From CADEEN01 sp963738425 (GTDB lineage Bacteria > Pseudomonadota > Gammaproteobacteria > Burkholderiales > Burkholderiaceae_C): DNA of 64,000 bases. Numbering within the stretch: the first letter of the stretch is position 1; each line of letters begins with the position of its first letter. Below are positions 42,900 through 51,988 of this stretch, piece after piece. Position numbers and translations under genes: made by a program. The DNA lies in NCBI GenBank assembly GCA_963738425.1, contig CAVTWT010000033.1, forward strand, positions 39,749-103,748, read 5' to 3'. The notes beneath the pieces were generated by a model. It searched no databases, was not told the DNA's origin, and worked only from the letters and a program-made list of their open reading frames with translations.

Positions 42900-43124
42900 A
42901 TGATGGGACTCGAATGGCTCAAGCCCGCAGCAGTCTTCGGCTCGATCCTCTACGCGCTGATCGGCGTGCTGGTCTTCTGGATCAGCTTCATCATCATCGA
43001 CAAGCTGACACCGTATGACCTGTGGGGCGAGATCGTCGAGAAGAAGAACGTGGCTCTGGCGATCGTCATCGGCGCAAAGGCGATTGCGATCGGCTTGATC
43101 GTGGCCGCCGCCATCATCGGTTAG
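42900..43124 (+). CDS. DUF350-like small membrane protein
   Basis: A 74-residue protein with two transmembrane helices (about 10-33 and 50-73) linked by DKLTPYDLWGEIVEKKN, the usual DUF350 loop with one repeat unit. It is located directly between the DUF4178 gene and a membrane spermidine-synthase-like gene, the context in which DUF350 members are often found. ATG 42900 has a strong AAGGAG site; ATG 42903 is the alternative. Function unknown, perhaps a membrane partner of the SPFH protein. Confidence 0.82.
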   Translation: MMGLEWLKPAAVFGSILYALIGVLVFWISFIIIDKLTPYDLWGEIVEKKNVALAIVIGAKAIAIGLIVAAAIIG

Positions 43125-43126
43125 CT

Positions 43127-43187
43127 GTGGCCCACCCCCGAAGCGGCTTCGCCGCTCCCCCTCAAGGGGGCAACGCCAGCGGCCAGT
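43127..43187. repeat. Burkholderiales-type GC-rich palindromic repeat
   Basis: GAAGCGGCTTC-GCCGC palindrome followed by CCCCCTCAAGGGGG and GCCAGCGGCC, forming nested hairpins right after the DUF350-like gene. It resembles, but is not identical to, the repeat end seen at 23.4 and 25.5 kb. Confidence 0.6.
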
Positions 43188-43248
43188 CAAAGCCCGATCC
43201 GCGGCGTTCGCTTGGCAAGGGCTCTTGGTACGCCAACCAAGTTTCAGC

Positions 43249-44820
43249 GTGAACGCCATCGTCCCCGGTCAGGCCGACAGCCGCATTGCGCCCGGAGAAG
43301 TCGCGCTGCTCGCGGCCGTCTTCGTCATCGCGGCTTGCGGCCTGGTCTACGAGCTCGCGGCCGGTGCGCTGGCGAGCTACCTGCTCGGCGACTCGGTGCT
43401 GCAGTTCTCGACCGTCATCGGCGTCTACCTGTTTGCGATGGGCATCGGCTCGTGGCTGTCGCGGCTGATCGAGCGACAGCTCGTCGCGCAGTTCCTGAAG
43501 ATCGAGTTGCTGCTGGCCGTCGTCGGCGGCCTGCTGCCGGCCGCACTGTTCGTGGCCCATGGCAGCCTGCCGGCATCGGGCACCGGCGCCTTTCGCGTGC
43601 TGCTGTACACGCTGGTGCTGATCGTCGGCATGCTGGTCGGCCTGGAGATCCCGCTCGTCATGCGCATCCTGAAGCGCCACTTCAGCGAGCGCTATGCGTT
43701 GAAAGAGCTGGTCTCGCAGGTGCTGACCTTCGATTACCTCGGTGCCTTGGTCGTCGCGGTCGCCTTTCCGCTGTTGCTCGTGCCCCACCTCGGGCTGCTG
43801 CGCACAGGCATGTTCTTCGGCCTGCTCAACGCGCTCGTGGCGGCATGGACGCTGTTGATCTTCCGTGCCGAGCTGCGGCGCTGGCACTGGCAGGCGGTGG
43901 CAACGTTCGCGGTGATCGTGTTGCTCGCAGCGTCGATGTTCGGCGCCGATCGCCTGACCACCTGGGCCGAAGACCGCTTCTATGGCGACAACGTGATCGT
44001 GCGCGAGTCGAGCGACTACCAGCGTGTCGTCGTCACCGCCGGCCCGGCGGGAGTGCGCCTGTTCTTGAACGGCAACCTGCAGTTCCACTCGCGCGACGAG
44101 TACCGCTATCACGAAGCGCTGGTGCATCCGGCGATGCTCGCGCACGGCGCACCGAAGCGCGTGCTCGTGCTCGGCGGCGGCGACGGCATGGCGGTGCGCG
44201 AGGTCTTGAAGCACCCGAGCGTCGAGCAGGTGACGCTGGTCGAACTCGACCCGCACATGACGCGGCTGTTCAAGGACAAGCCGATGCTCGCTGCGCTCAA
44301 CGGCAACGCGCTGTCGTCGCCCAAGCTCACGACGATCAACGCCGACGCGTTCACCTGGCTGGATACGAACCGCGAGGTCTTCGACGTCATCGTCATCGAC
44401 TTCCCCGACCCCACCAACTTCTCGATCGGCAAGCTCTACAGCACGACCTTCTACCGGCTCGTCGACCAGCACCTGGCCGCCGGCGGCTTTGCTGTCGTGC
44501 AGACGACGTCGCCGCTGATCGCGCGGCGCAGCTTCTGGACCGTGGTGACAACGATCGAGGACGTGGGCCTGACCGCCACGCCCTACCACGCGCATGTGCC
44601 GAGCTTCGGCGAATGGGGTTTTGTGATGGCGGGCCGGCGGCCGGTGCGCACGGACGTGTCGTCGCCGCCCGATGGGCTGCGCTTCCTGACGCGCGAGGGC
44701 TTGCCGTCGATGTTCCAGTTTCCGCCAGACATGTCGCGCGTCCCTGCCGAGCCGAACCGGCTGTCGGACCAACGTCTGGTGCATGTGTTCGAAGAAGAAT
44801 GGGGCCGCGTGCACCAGTGA
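43249..44820 (+). CDS. Membrane-anchored spermidine-synthase-like aminopropyltransferase
   Basis: About 523 residues. The N-terminal half has seven predicted transmembrane helices (EVALLAAVFVIAACGLVYELAAG first). The C-terminal half is a SpeE-type Rossmann domain: NLQFHSRDEYRYHEALVHP substrate entry, nucleotide loop VLVLGGGDGMAVREVLKHP, acidic VELDP and catalytic-loop equivalent VIDFPDPTNFSIGKLYSTTFY, keeping the second Asp of the usual DSTDP. It would use decarboxylated AdoMet, supplied by the speD product encoded just downstream. GTG 43249 is my start; TTG 43225 is possible. Acceptor unknown, probably membrane-associated. Confidence 0.88.
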   Translation: MNAIVPGQADSRIAPGEVALLAAVFVIAACGLVYELAAGALASYLLGDSVLQFSTVIGVYLFAMGIGSWLSRLIERQLVAQFLKIELLLAVVGGLLPAALFVAHGSLPASGTGAFRVLLYTLVLIVGMLVGLEIPLVMRILKRHFSERYALKELVSQVLTFDYLGALVVAVAFPLLLVPHLGLLRTGMFFGLLNALVAAWTLLIFRAELRRWHWQAVATFAVIVLLAASMFGADRLTTWAEDRFYGDNVIVRESSDYQRVVVTAGPAGVRLFLNGNLQFHSRDEYRYHEALVHPAMLAHGAPKRVLVLGGGDGMAVREVLKHPSVEQVTLVELDPHMTRLFKDKPMLAALNGNALSSPKLTTINADAFTWLDTNREVFDVIVIDFPDPTNFSIGKLYSTTFYRLVDQHLAAGGFAVVQTTSPLIARRSFWTVVTTIEDVGLTATPYHAHVPSFGEWGFVMAGRRPVRTDVSSPPDGLRFLTREGLPSMFQFPPDMSRVPAEPNRLSDQRLVHVFEEEWGRVHQ

Positions 44821-46397
44821 CAACGCGGCGCGAGTTCATTGCGGCATCGGCCTCGGTGTTGGCTGCTTGCGGCAAGACCGACGCACCGTCGTGGACAGGC
44901 GGCTGGGTCGGCGATGCCTCAGCACTCGGCCATCGCCTGCGCGATTCAGCGCCATTGCCCATACCCTCGCCGCAACGCAGAACGGGCCTGCTGATCCTCG
45001 GTGCCGGCATCGGCGGCCTGGCGGCTGCGCGAGCGTCGATGCGCGCCGGCATCGACGACGTCGCGTTGTTCGACCTGCACGACGCGCCCGGCGGCAACAG
45101 CCGCGGCCATCTCCTTGCTGGTGTGCCCTGCCCGCTCGGCGCGCACTACCTGCCAGTTCCCGGCGCAGCAGCGCGTGAAGTGAGCGAGTGGCTGCACGAG
45201 ATCGGGGTGGCACGCCACGAACTCGGCCGCACGGTCTATGACGAGCGGCAGTTGTGCCACAGCCCGCAGGAACGATTGTTCTTCGACGGCGCCTGGCACG
45301 ACGGCTTGCTGCCGCCAGCCGATGCCGGCTCGACCACGCTCGCTCAGTACCAGCGCTTCGCCCAACGCATCGCGACCGCACAAGAACTCGGTTTTGCCAT
45401 GCCAACGCAGCGCGCGCCGTGGACGGCCGCGCACGCGGCACTCGACGCCGTCACCTTCTCAGAATGGCTGGCCCGCGAAGGCCTCGACGACGCGCGCCTG
45501 CGCTGGTACCTCGATTACTGCTGCCGCGATGACTACGGCGCCGACGCCGGTACCGTCTCGGCCTGGGCCGGGCTGCACTACTTTGCGAGTCGACATGGCT
45601 TTCATGCGCCGGGCGATGCCGAGGGCGAACGCGAGGGTGTGCTGACCTGGCCCGACGGCAATGCCCATCTGGCCCGGCGCCTGGCCGCGCCACTCGGCGA
45701 GCGCTGGCATGCGGGCTGCGTCGCCACACGCGTTGCAGTCGAGCGCCACGGCGTCGTCGTCGATCTGTGGAACGAGCGCGAACAGCGCACCGAGCGCTGG
45801 ACGGCTGCGCAGGTGGTCATGGCGTTGCCACTCTTCGTGGCCGCGCGCATCGTTGCCGAGCCGCCCGACGCGTTGACGCAGGCCGCCTCGATGCTGCGCT
45901 ATGCACCTTGGCTCGTCGCCAACCTGCATCTGGACAAAGCCTTGCTCGACCGTCCCGGCGCGGCGCCATCGTGGGACAACGTCAGCTATGGCAGTGCGGG
46001 CCTGGGCTATGTGAATGCGCAGCACCAGAGCTTGTCGCCGCTGCCCGGCGCGACGGTGCTGACGGCCTACCGGCCTTTGCTGTCGACGCAGCGCATGTCG
46101 CTGCTCGATCAGCCCTGGCAGCATTGGGCAGGTGCCATGGTCGACGACCTGGCAACGACGCACCCTGACCTGCCACTGAAGCTCAAACGCATCGACCTCA
46201 CCCGCCACGGTCACGCAATGAGCATCCCGCTGCCCGGCGTGCGCGGCCACGCCGCGTTGCAGGCGCTGCGCGAAGGCCGCACACCGCGGCTGCATTGGGC
46301 GCATGCCGATCTGGCGGGCTACTCGGTGTTCGAAGAGGCCTTCACTGCCGGCGATGCAGCAGGCCGCGCCGCCGCGAAGGCGCTACGCGGGGCGTGA
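44817..46397 (+). CDS. Exported FAD-dependent oxidoreductase (amine-oxidase-like)
   Basis: A 526-residue flavoprotein starting at a GTG that overlaps the aminopropyltransferase stop in GTGA, so the two are translationally coupled. N-terminus TTRREFIAASASVLAACG combines a twin-arginine motif with a lipobox Cys, implying Tat export and lipid anchoring. FAD loop LLILGAGIGGLAAARASMRAG near 60; FDLHDAPGGNSRG and HYLPVPG follow; C-terminal LHWAHADLAGYSVFEEAFTAG closes the FAD site. The position suggests oxidation of an aminopropylated or polyamine product at the membrane surface. Substrate is inference. Confidence 0.83.
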   Translation: MTTRREFIAASASVLAACGKTDAPSWTGGWVGDASALGHRLRDSAPLPIPSPQRRTGLLILGAGIGGLAAARASMRAGIDDVALFDLHDAPGGNSRGHLLAGVPCPLGAHYLPVPGAAAREVSEWLHEIGVARHELGRTVYDERQLCHSPQERLFFDGAWHDGLLPPADAGSTTLAQYQRFAQRIATAQELGFAMPTQRAPWTAAHAALDAVTFSEWLAREGLDDARLRWYLDYCCRDDYGADAGTVSAWAGLHYFASRHGFHAPGDAEGEREGVLTWPDGNAHLARRLAAPLGERWHAGCVATRVAVERHGVVVDLWNEREQRTERWTAAQVVMALPLFVAARIVAEPPDALTQAASMLRYAPWLVANLHLDKALLDRPGAAPSWDNVSYGSAGLGYVNAQHQSLSPLPGATVLTAYRPLLSTQRMSLLDQPWQHWAGAMVDDLATTHPDLPLKLKRIDLTRHGHAMSIPLPGVRGHAALQALREGRTPRLHWAHADLAGYSVFEEAFTAGDAAGRAAAKALRGA

Positions 46398-46760
46398 GCG
46401 CTCGAGTCGCTGCCGCGACAGCCGCGCCGGCGCAAAGGCGGCAACAAGCGTGTCCATCAACTGCTGCGCACGCGCCGAGTTGTCGGCGCTGAAATTGCAC
46501 ACGTAGGCATCGATCGTCACGCCGCCGATCTCCGGCCAGGTGTGCACGGCCAGATGCGACTCGGCGAGCAACACGACGCCGGTGATGCCGCTCTGCCGGT
46601 CGGCATGCGGATCGAAGCGGTGGAACAACTCCCTCACCGCGAGCAAGCCAGCGTCAGTCACCGCAGCCAGGCACAGCGCGCGCAACGCGTCGATGTCAGT
46701 CAGCAACGGCGATGCTCCAGCGCAGTCACGCAGGTCGGCGGTGAGGTGAAGGCCTTGCAT
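46383..46760 (-). CDS. speD: S-adenosylmethionine decarboxylase proenzyme
   Basis: A 125-residue bacterial class 1B AdoMet decarboxylase. The self-processing site is in LLAESHLAVHTWPE: cleavage before Ser68 creates the pyruvoyl group, and His73 assists. The conserved Cys lies in YVCNFSADN. It makes decarboxylated AdoMet, the aminopropyl donor. The gene is convergent with the FAD oxidoreductase and overlaps its end by 15 bases, so it is functionally linked but separately transcribed. Confidence 0.92.
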   Translation of the reverse strand: MQGLHLTADLRDCAGASPLLTDIDALRALCLAAVTDAGLLAVRELFHRFDPHADRQSGITGVVLLAESHLAVHTWPEIGGVTIDAYVCNFSADNSARAQQLMDTLVAAFAPARLSRQRLERSRPA

Positions 46761-46808
46761 CGCCTGGATTATCCGGCGGCCCCGCGGCCTCCCCGCGAGA
46801 GCGTTCGC

Positions 46809-48395
46809 TCAAGCCGCCAGTGCCAGCGCCTCTTGCGGTTCCGGCGTGCGGATCAGGTGATCGAACGCTGACAGCGCAGCCTTCGAGCCCTCTCCGCTGG
46901 CAACAATGATTTGCTTGTAGGGCACGGTCGTTGCGTCGCCGGCGGCAAAAATGCCGTGCAGGTTGGTCGCGCCGCGAGCATCGACTTCGATCTCGCCAAA
47001 TCGGTTGAGCGCCACCGTGCCTTTGAGCCACTCGGTGTTGGGCACGAGCCCGATCTGCACGAACACGCCAGCAAGGTCGATCGATTGCTCGACGCCACTC
47101 GCGCGGTCGCGATAGCGCAGGCCGTTGACCTTGTGGCCATCGCCCGTGATCTCTTGCGTTTGCGCGTTGACATGCACCGCCACGTTGCGCAGGCTGCGCA
47201 GCTTGGCCACGAGCACGGCGTCAGCCTTGAGCTCCGCCGCGAACTCGATCAGCGTGACGTGTTCCACCAGGCCGGCCAAGTCGATGGCCGCTTCGACGCC
47301 AGAGTTGCCGCCGCCGATGACCGCCACCTTCTTGCCCTTGAACAGCGGCCCGTCGCAATGCGGGCAGTAGGCCACGCCCTTGTTCTTGTATTCCTGTTCG
47401 CCGGGCACGCCGATGTTGCGCCATCGCGCACCCGTTGCGAGCACGACCGAGCGCGACTTCAACTCGGCGCCGTTGGACAGGCGCACCGTGGCATAGCCAC
47501 CCGGTTGAGCCGCAGGCTCGAGCGCTTCAACACGCTGGCCATTCATCATTTCGACGTCGTACGCGCGCACATGCGCTTCGAGCGCAGCGGCGAACTTCGG
47601 ACCTTGTGTCTCCGTCACCGAGATGAAGTTCTCGATGCCCATCGTGTCCAGCGTCTGACCACCGAAGCGCTCGGCGACGATGCCGGTGCGGATGCCCTTG
47701 CGCGCGGCATAGACCGCCGCCGCGGCGCCGGCCGGGCCGCCGCCGACGACGAGCACGTCGAACGGCTCCTGCTTCCGCAACCGCGCCGCGTCGCGTGCTG
47801 CCGCGCCGGTATCGACCTTGGCCAGAATGTCCGCAAGTTCCATGCGGCCGGACCCGAACGGCTGGCCGTTCAAGAACACCGCGGGCACCGCCATGATCTG
47901 GCGCGCCTCGACCTCGTCCTGAAACAGGCCGCCGTCGATGGCCACGTGCTTGATGCGCGGATTCAATACCGCCATCAGGTTGAACGCCTGCACCACGTCC
48001 GGACAGTTGTGGCACGTCAGGCTCATCCAGGTCTCGAAGACGAAATCGCCTTCGAGGTGCTTGATCTGCTCGATGACCTCGGCCTCTATTTTCGGCGGGT
48101 GGCCTCCGGCCTGCAGCAGCGCCAGCACCAGCGACGTGAACTCGTGACCCAGCGGCACCGCCGCGAAGACCACGCCCATGTTGGCCCCGGCGCGCGTGAC
48201 TTGGAACGACGGCCGGCGCTCGGCCGTGCCGTCGAAGCGCGCGATCACGCGCGGAGACAGTTCGGTGATCTCCGACAGCAGCGTGCGCATCTGGCCCGCC
48301 GCCTCGCTGTCGTCCAGCGACGCGATCAGGTGCACGTCCTGCTGCAGGCGCTGCAGGTAGCCGCCAAGTTGGGACTTCAGCGAGTCGTCGAGCAT
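46809..48395 (-). CDS. ahpF: Alkyl hydroperoxide reductase subunit F
   Basis: A 528-residue NADH:peroxiredoxin reductase. The N-terminal tandem thioredoxin-like domain carries LTCHNCPDVV near 130; the flavin domain starts with FDVLVVGGGPAGAAAAVYAARKG; the redox-active CPHCDGPLFKGKK (CxxC) is near 340-350; the NADH loop is VAVIGGGNSGVEAAIDL, with the C-terminal FAD contact GIFAAGDATTVPYKQI. It recycles AhpC. ATG 48395 is 14 bases after the ahpC stop. Confidence 0.96.
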   Translation of the reverse strand: MLDDSLKSQLGGYLQRLQQDVHLIASLDDSEAAGQMRTLLSEITELSPRVIARFDGTAERRPSFQVTRAGANMGVVFAAVPLGHEFTSLVLALLQAGGHPPKIEAEVIEQIKHLEGDFVFETWMSLTCHNCPDVVQAFNLMAVLNPRIKHVAIDGGLFQDEVEARQIMAVPAVFLNGQPFGSGRMELADILAKVDTGAAARDAARLRKQEPFDVLVVGGGPAGAAAAVYAARKGIRTGIVAERFGGQTLDTMGIENFISVTETQGPKFAAALEAHVRAYDVEMMNGQRVEALEPAAQPGGYATVRLSNGAELKSRSVVLATGARWRNIGVPGEQEYKNKGVAYCPHCDGPLFKGKKVAVIGGGNSGVEAAIDLAGLVEHVTLIEFAAELKADAVLVAKLRSLRNVAVHVNAQTQEITGDGHKVNGLRYRDRASGVEQSIDLAGVFVQIGLVPNTEWLKGTVALNRFGEIEVDARGATNLHGIFAAGDATTVPYKQIIVASGEGSKAALSAFDHLIRTPEPQEALALAA

Positions 48396-48408
48396 CGCGC
48401 GGCCCTCC

Positions 48409-48972
48409 TCAGATCTTGCCAACGAGGTCGAGCGACGGCGTCAACGTCTTTGCGCCATCGTTCCACTTCGCCGGACAGACCTGCCCCGGGTTCTTGGCGA
48501 CGTACTGCGCGGCCTTGACCTTGCGGATCAGCTCGCCGGCGTCACGCGCAATGGCGTTGTCGTGGATCTCGGCGGTCTTGATGACGCCGTTGGGATCGAT
48601 GACGAAGCTGCCGCGCAGCGCGAGGCCTTCTTCTTCGATGTGCACGCCGAACATGCGCGTCAGCGTGTGCGTCGGGTCGCCGACGAGCGGGAACTTGGCC
48701 TTGCCGACAGCCGGCGACGTCTCGTGCCAGACCTTGTGTGCGAAGTGCGTGTCGGTGGTGATGATGTAGACCTCGGTCTCGAGCTTCTTGAACTCGGCGT
48801 AGCGGTCGGCGCAATCTTCGACTTCGGTCGGGCAGTTGAATGTGAAGGCCGCCGGCATGAAGACGAAGGCTGACCAGCGGCCCTTGATCGTCTCGTTGCT
48901 GACTTCGATGAACTTGCCGTTGTGAAATGCTTGCGCCTTGAAGGGCTGAACGGTGGTGTTGATGAGGGACAT
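48409..48972 (-). CDS. ahpC: Alkyl hydroperoxide reductase subunit C (peroxiredoxin)
   Basis: A 187-residue typical 2-Cys peroxiredoxin reducing hydrogen peroxide and organic peroxides. Peroxidatic Cys in MPAAFTFNCPTEVEDCADRY near 47, resolving Cys in GQVCPAKWNDG near 166, GGLG-like loop region HTLTRMFGVHIEEEGLALRG. Operon with ahpF. The upstream 120 bases are AT-richer than the average here and probably hold the promoter; I could not fit a convincing OxyR site. Confidence 0.96.
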   Translation of the reverse strand: MSLINTTVQPFKAQAFHNGKFIEVSNETIKGRWSAFVFMPAAFTFNCPTEVEDCADRYAEFKKLETEVYIITTDTHFAHKVWHETSPAVGKAKFPLVGDPTHTLTRMFGVHIEEEGLALRGSFVIDPNGVIKTAEIHDNAIARDAGELIRKVKAAQYVAKNPGQVCPAKWNDGAKTLTPSLDLVGKI

Positions 48973-49094
48973 CGGGTTTCCTTGTGGATGAGGGAATCAA
49001 TCGATGTCGCAACTCTATCAATACATGTCGTGCGGTAGTTTTTGTTAATCGAATGGGCGTGATTGGCACAACCAATGGTCCGAACCAAGGGGAG

Positions 49095-50525
49095 TCAGCC
49101 GATGACTTCCGGCCAGTCGGTATGGAAGGCTTGGCCCGCGGGCTTGTCGGTCCGCTCGTAGGTGTGTGCGCCAAAAAAATCGCGCTGCGCCTGCAGCAGG
49201 TTGGCCGGCAGTCGCGCGCTGCGGTACGCGTCGTAGTACGACAAGGACGCGCCCATGGCGGGCACGGCAATACCGTGCGTGACGGCCAACGCCACCACTT
49301 CGCGCCACGCGGCCTGGCTGCGGTTCAACACCTCGCGAAAGAACGGGGCCAGCATCAGGTTCGGCAACTGCGGCTCACTCCGATACGCCTCGGTGATGTG
49401 GCTCAGAAAACGCGCACGGATGATGCAACCGCCGCGCCAGATGCTGGCGATGCCAGCGAAGTCGAGCTGCCACGATTTCTTCTCGCTCATGGCGCGCATC
49501 AGGTCGAAGCCCTGTGCGTAGCTGACGATCTTCGACGCGTAGAGGGCGTCGTGCACCTTGGCGATCAACTCGGCGTGCGGCGCCTTCACACCACCCGACG
49601 GACCTTGCAGTTGCGAACTGGCGGCCACGCGTGCAGCCTTCATCGAGGACAGCACGCGCGCTTCCACCGCGGCATTGATCGTGCTGACGACGACCGCGTT
49701 CTCGGCGGCATTGATCAGCGTCCACTGGCCGGTGCCTTTCTGCCCAGCCTTGTCGAGGATCACATCGACGATCGACTGGCCTGTCTCGACATCACGTTGC
49801 TTGAAGATCTCCGCCGTGATCTGGATCAGGTAGCTTTGCAGGTCGCCGGCGTTCCACTGTGCGAACACATCGGCCATCGCGTCGGCACTCATGCCTGCGG
49901 CCTTGAACAGCGCGTAGGCCTCGCAAATGAGTTGCATGTCGCCGTACTCGATGCCGTTGTGCACCATCTTCACGTAGTGGCCGGCGCCGCCTTCACCGAT
50001 GTGCATCACACACGGCTGGCCGTCGACCTTGGCGGCGATGCTCTCGAAGATCGGCCGCAGCACCTGCCAGGTGCTGGCCGGCCCGCCCGGCATGATCGCC
50101 GGCCCCTTGCGCGCACCCTCCTCGCCGCCCGACACGCCGGCACCGACGAAGCGCAAGCCCTTGGCCGCCAGCGCTGCAGACCGGCGCTCGGTGTCGGTGT
50201 ACAGGCTGTTGCCGCCGTCGATGACGATGTCGCCCGCATCCAGCAACGGCAACATTTGTTCGATCACCGCATCCACTGGCGCGCCGGCTTTGACCATCAG
50301 CATCACCGTGCGCGGCCGCTTCAGGCTGGCGACAAAGGCGCTCAAGGTCTCGTGACCGATCAGACGCTTGCCGGCGTGAGCCGCCACGAACTCGCGCGTC
50401 GCCTCGGGGCTGCGGTTGAAGACGCTGACCTGGAAACCGCGGCTCTCGACATTGAGCGCCAGGTTCTGGCCCATCACGGCCAGGCCGATCAGGCCGAAGG
50501 GACTGAGTTCTTTGTCGATGTTCAT
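49095..50525 (-). CDS. gnd: 6-phosphogluconate dehydrogenase (decarboxylating)
   Basis: A 476-residue pentose-phosphate enzyme making ribulose-5-phosphate, CO2 and NADPH. NADP loop GLIGLAVMGQNLALN, hinge MLMVKAGAPVDAVI, substrate loop VGAGVSGGEEGARKGPAIMPGG (catalytic Ser/His/Lys cluster), HYVKMVHNGIEYGDMQLICE with catalytic Lys and Asn, and a C-terminal tail (RTDKPAGQAFHTDWPEV) crossing into the partner subunit. ATG 50525 overlaps the aldo/keto reductase stop by 4 bases. Confidence 0.96.
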   Translation of the reverse strand: MNIDKELSPFGLIGLAVMGQNLALNVESRGFQVSVFNRSPEATREFVAAHAGKRLIGHETLSAFVASLKRPRTVMLMVKAGAPVDAVIEQMLPLLDAGDIVIDGGNSLYTDTERRSAALAAKGLRFVGAGVSGGEEGARKGPAIMPGGPASTWQVLRPIFESIAAKVDGQPCVMHIGEGGAGHYVKMVHNGIEYGDMQLICEAYALFKAAGMSADAMADVFAQWNAGDLQSYLIQITAEIFKQRDVETGQSIVDVILDKAGQKGTGQWTLINAAENAVVVSTINAAVEARVLSSMKAARVAASSQLQGPSGGVKAPHAELIAKVHDALYASKIVSYAQGFDLMRAMSEKKSWQLDFAGIASIWRGGCIIRARFLSHITEAYRSEPQLPNLMLAPFFREVLNRSQAAWREVVALAVTHGIAVPAMGASLSYYDAYRSARLPANLLQAQRDFFGAHTYERTDKPAGQAFHTDWPEVIG

Positions 50526-51388
50526 GCGACCTCGCGGTTCGTGCTGGCCCGCCAGACAAGGGTCCAGTCTTCTGCTGTGAGTTGAACGTTCAGCGCGGCC
50601 ACGGCTTCGCGCAGTGCCTCGATGCGGCCCGAGCCGGTGATCGGGATCGGCCGCGACGGGTGGCGGCGAATCCATGCATAGGCCATCGTCACCGCGGACA
50701 CCCCTTGCGCGCGGCCGAGCGTTTCGAGCACGCCGCGCACCCGCTGCGCTTGCGCGTCGGCCGTGCTCAGCAAGCGCCCGCCGGCCAGCGGCGACCAGAT
50801 CATCGGTCGCGTCTTCAGATCGACCGCCTGCTCCAAGGTGCCATCGGCCAGCGCGCCCATCTGCAGTGGCGAAAACTCGATCTGGTGGGTGAAGAGCGGA
50901 ACGCGCTTGTGCAGCAAGGCGAACTGCGACGGCGAGTGATTCGACACACCGAAGTGCAGGACCTTGCCCGACGCTCGCAACGCAGCGAAGGTGTCGGCCA
51001 ACGCATCCGGATCGACAAGCCAGTCGGGCCGGTGGATCAGCAGCAGGTCGATGCGGTCCGTGCGCAGCGCGCGCAGCGAGTTCTCCACCGACGCTGTCAC
51101 ATGCTCACGCGAGCTGTCATAGCTCTTGATCATGTGCGACGGCCGCGCCGGCGACATCAGCTTGATGCCGCACTTGGTCACGATCTGCATCCTGTCGCGC
51201 AGGCTCGGTGATGCCGCCAATGCGTCGCCGAACGCGGCCTCGACGCTGTAGCCGCCGTAGATGTCGGCGTGGTCGAAGCTGGTGATGCCCAACTCGAGCG
51301 CCTGCTCGATCCAGCGCACGAGGCCGGGCGTGTCGAGCTTCCACTCGCGCAGTCGCCAGAGGCCGGCGACGATCGGAGACAGGTTCAT
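50522..51388 (-). CDS. Aldo/keto reductase (YdhF-like)
   Basis: A 288-residue NADPH-dependent reductase. Catalytic residues: Asp/Tyr in SFDHADIYGGYSVE near 38-52, Lys in IVTKCGIKL near 70, His in LLLIHRPDW near 118. Cofactor region GVSNHSPSQFALLHK and ITGSGRIEALREAV. The pattern fits the E. coli YdhF type. It is encoded directly before gnd with a 4-base overlap, so the pair may use or balance NADPH. Substrate unknown. Confidence 0.9.
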   Translation of the reverse strand: MNLSPIVAGLWRLREWKLDTPGLVRWIEQALELGITSFDHADIYGGYSVEAAFGDALAASPSLRDRMQIVTKCGIKLMSPARPSHMIKSYDSSREHVTASVENSLRALRTDRIDLLLIHRPDWLVDPDALADTFAALRASGKVLHFGVSNHSPSQFALLHKRVPLFTHQIEFSPLQMGALADGTLEQAVDLKTRPMIWSPLAGGRLLSTADAQAQRVRGVLETLGRAQGVSAVTMAYAWIRRHPSRPIPITGSGRIEALREAVAALNVQLTAEDWTLVWRASTNREVA

Positions 51389-51397
51389 GCGGCCAGT

Positions 51398-51979
51398 CTA
51401 GCCGCGCAAGTCTCCAGCGAGTGCAGCCAGCGTCTCCGGTGAAATCTGCAGGTGCGACGGGTAGTTGCGGTGATCGCAACCGAGCTTGACCGCCGCGCCT
51501 GCGCGGATGGCTTGCCGCTGCGCACTGCTGAACTCGAAGCGCACGAAATGCACAGCCGAAGTCTTCTCGTCGGTCTCGCGATCCAGGTCTTCATCGGCAA
51601 TCGCGTAAACGCGCGCATGGCCTTCAACCTCGACGAACACACGGTCCTCGACGCCGATCAGCCGCGACAGCTCTCGCTTGCGCTCATGCGGATCGGGGTA
51701 CTCGATCAACATCGTCGCTTTCCAGTTGCTGCCATCCGGCACCAAGGCTGCATAGGCGTCGATCTCGCTCTGGATGCCGTCCTCGTCGAAGATCTTTTCG
51801 ATGTGCAGCATCTCCTGGATCTGGCGGCGGATCGTCTGCTCGTCTTCGAACTGCAGCGTCACATGGTCGCCGAGAGCGACGCTGCGCAGCTTGCGGTGCG
51901 CAATGGCCTCGGTGCGGATCGCCTTGCGCTGCTTGGCATAGGCCTCGAGCGTCATCAGACTGCTGCGGTCGATCGTCAT
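51398..51979 (-). CDS. DUF3501-family protein
   Basis: A 193-residue soluble protein starting MTIDRSSLMTLEAYAKQR, with the family block RTEAIAHRKLRSVALGDHVTLQFEDEQT and IRRQIQEMLHIEKIFDEDGIQ split over residues 22-75, plus a C-terminal DHRNYPSHLQIS. DUF3501 genes habitually follow a rubrerythrin and a GlpC/HdrD-like Fe-S protein, as they do here, but their role is unknown. ATG 51979 is nine bases after the previous stop; an in-frame TTG upstream is unlikely. Confidence 0.88.
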   Translation of the reverse strand: MTIDRSSLMTLEAYAKQRKAIRTEAIAHRKLRSVALGDHVTLQFEDEQTIRRQIQEMLHIEKIFDEDGIQSEIDAYAALVPDGSNWKATMLIEYPDPHERKRELSRLIGVEDRVFVEVEGHARVYAIADEDLDRETDEKTSAVHFVRFEFSSAQRQAIRAGAAVKLGCDHRNYPSHLQISPETLAALAGDLRG

Positions 51980-51988
51980 GGTCAATGG

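Noticed and set aside
43162..44823. 553-codon minus-strand frame
   Set aside because: Antisense to the aminopropyltransferase, whose motifs are unambiguous; composition is Arg/His/Gln-rich and low in hydrophobics.
46911..48518. 535-codon plus-strand frame
   Set aside because: Antisense to ahpF and part of ahpC, both of which have complete catalytic motifs.
48973..49094. OxyR-binding site upstream of ahpC
   Set aside because: Trying the ATAG-N7-CTAT quarter pattern gave only partial matches in one or two quarters, no better than expected in an AT-richer stretch.
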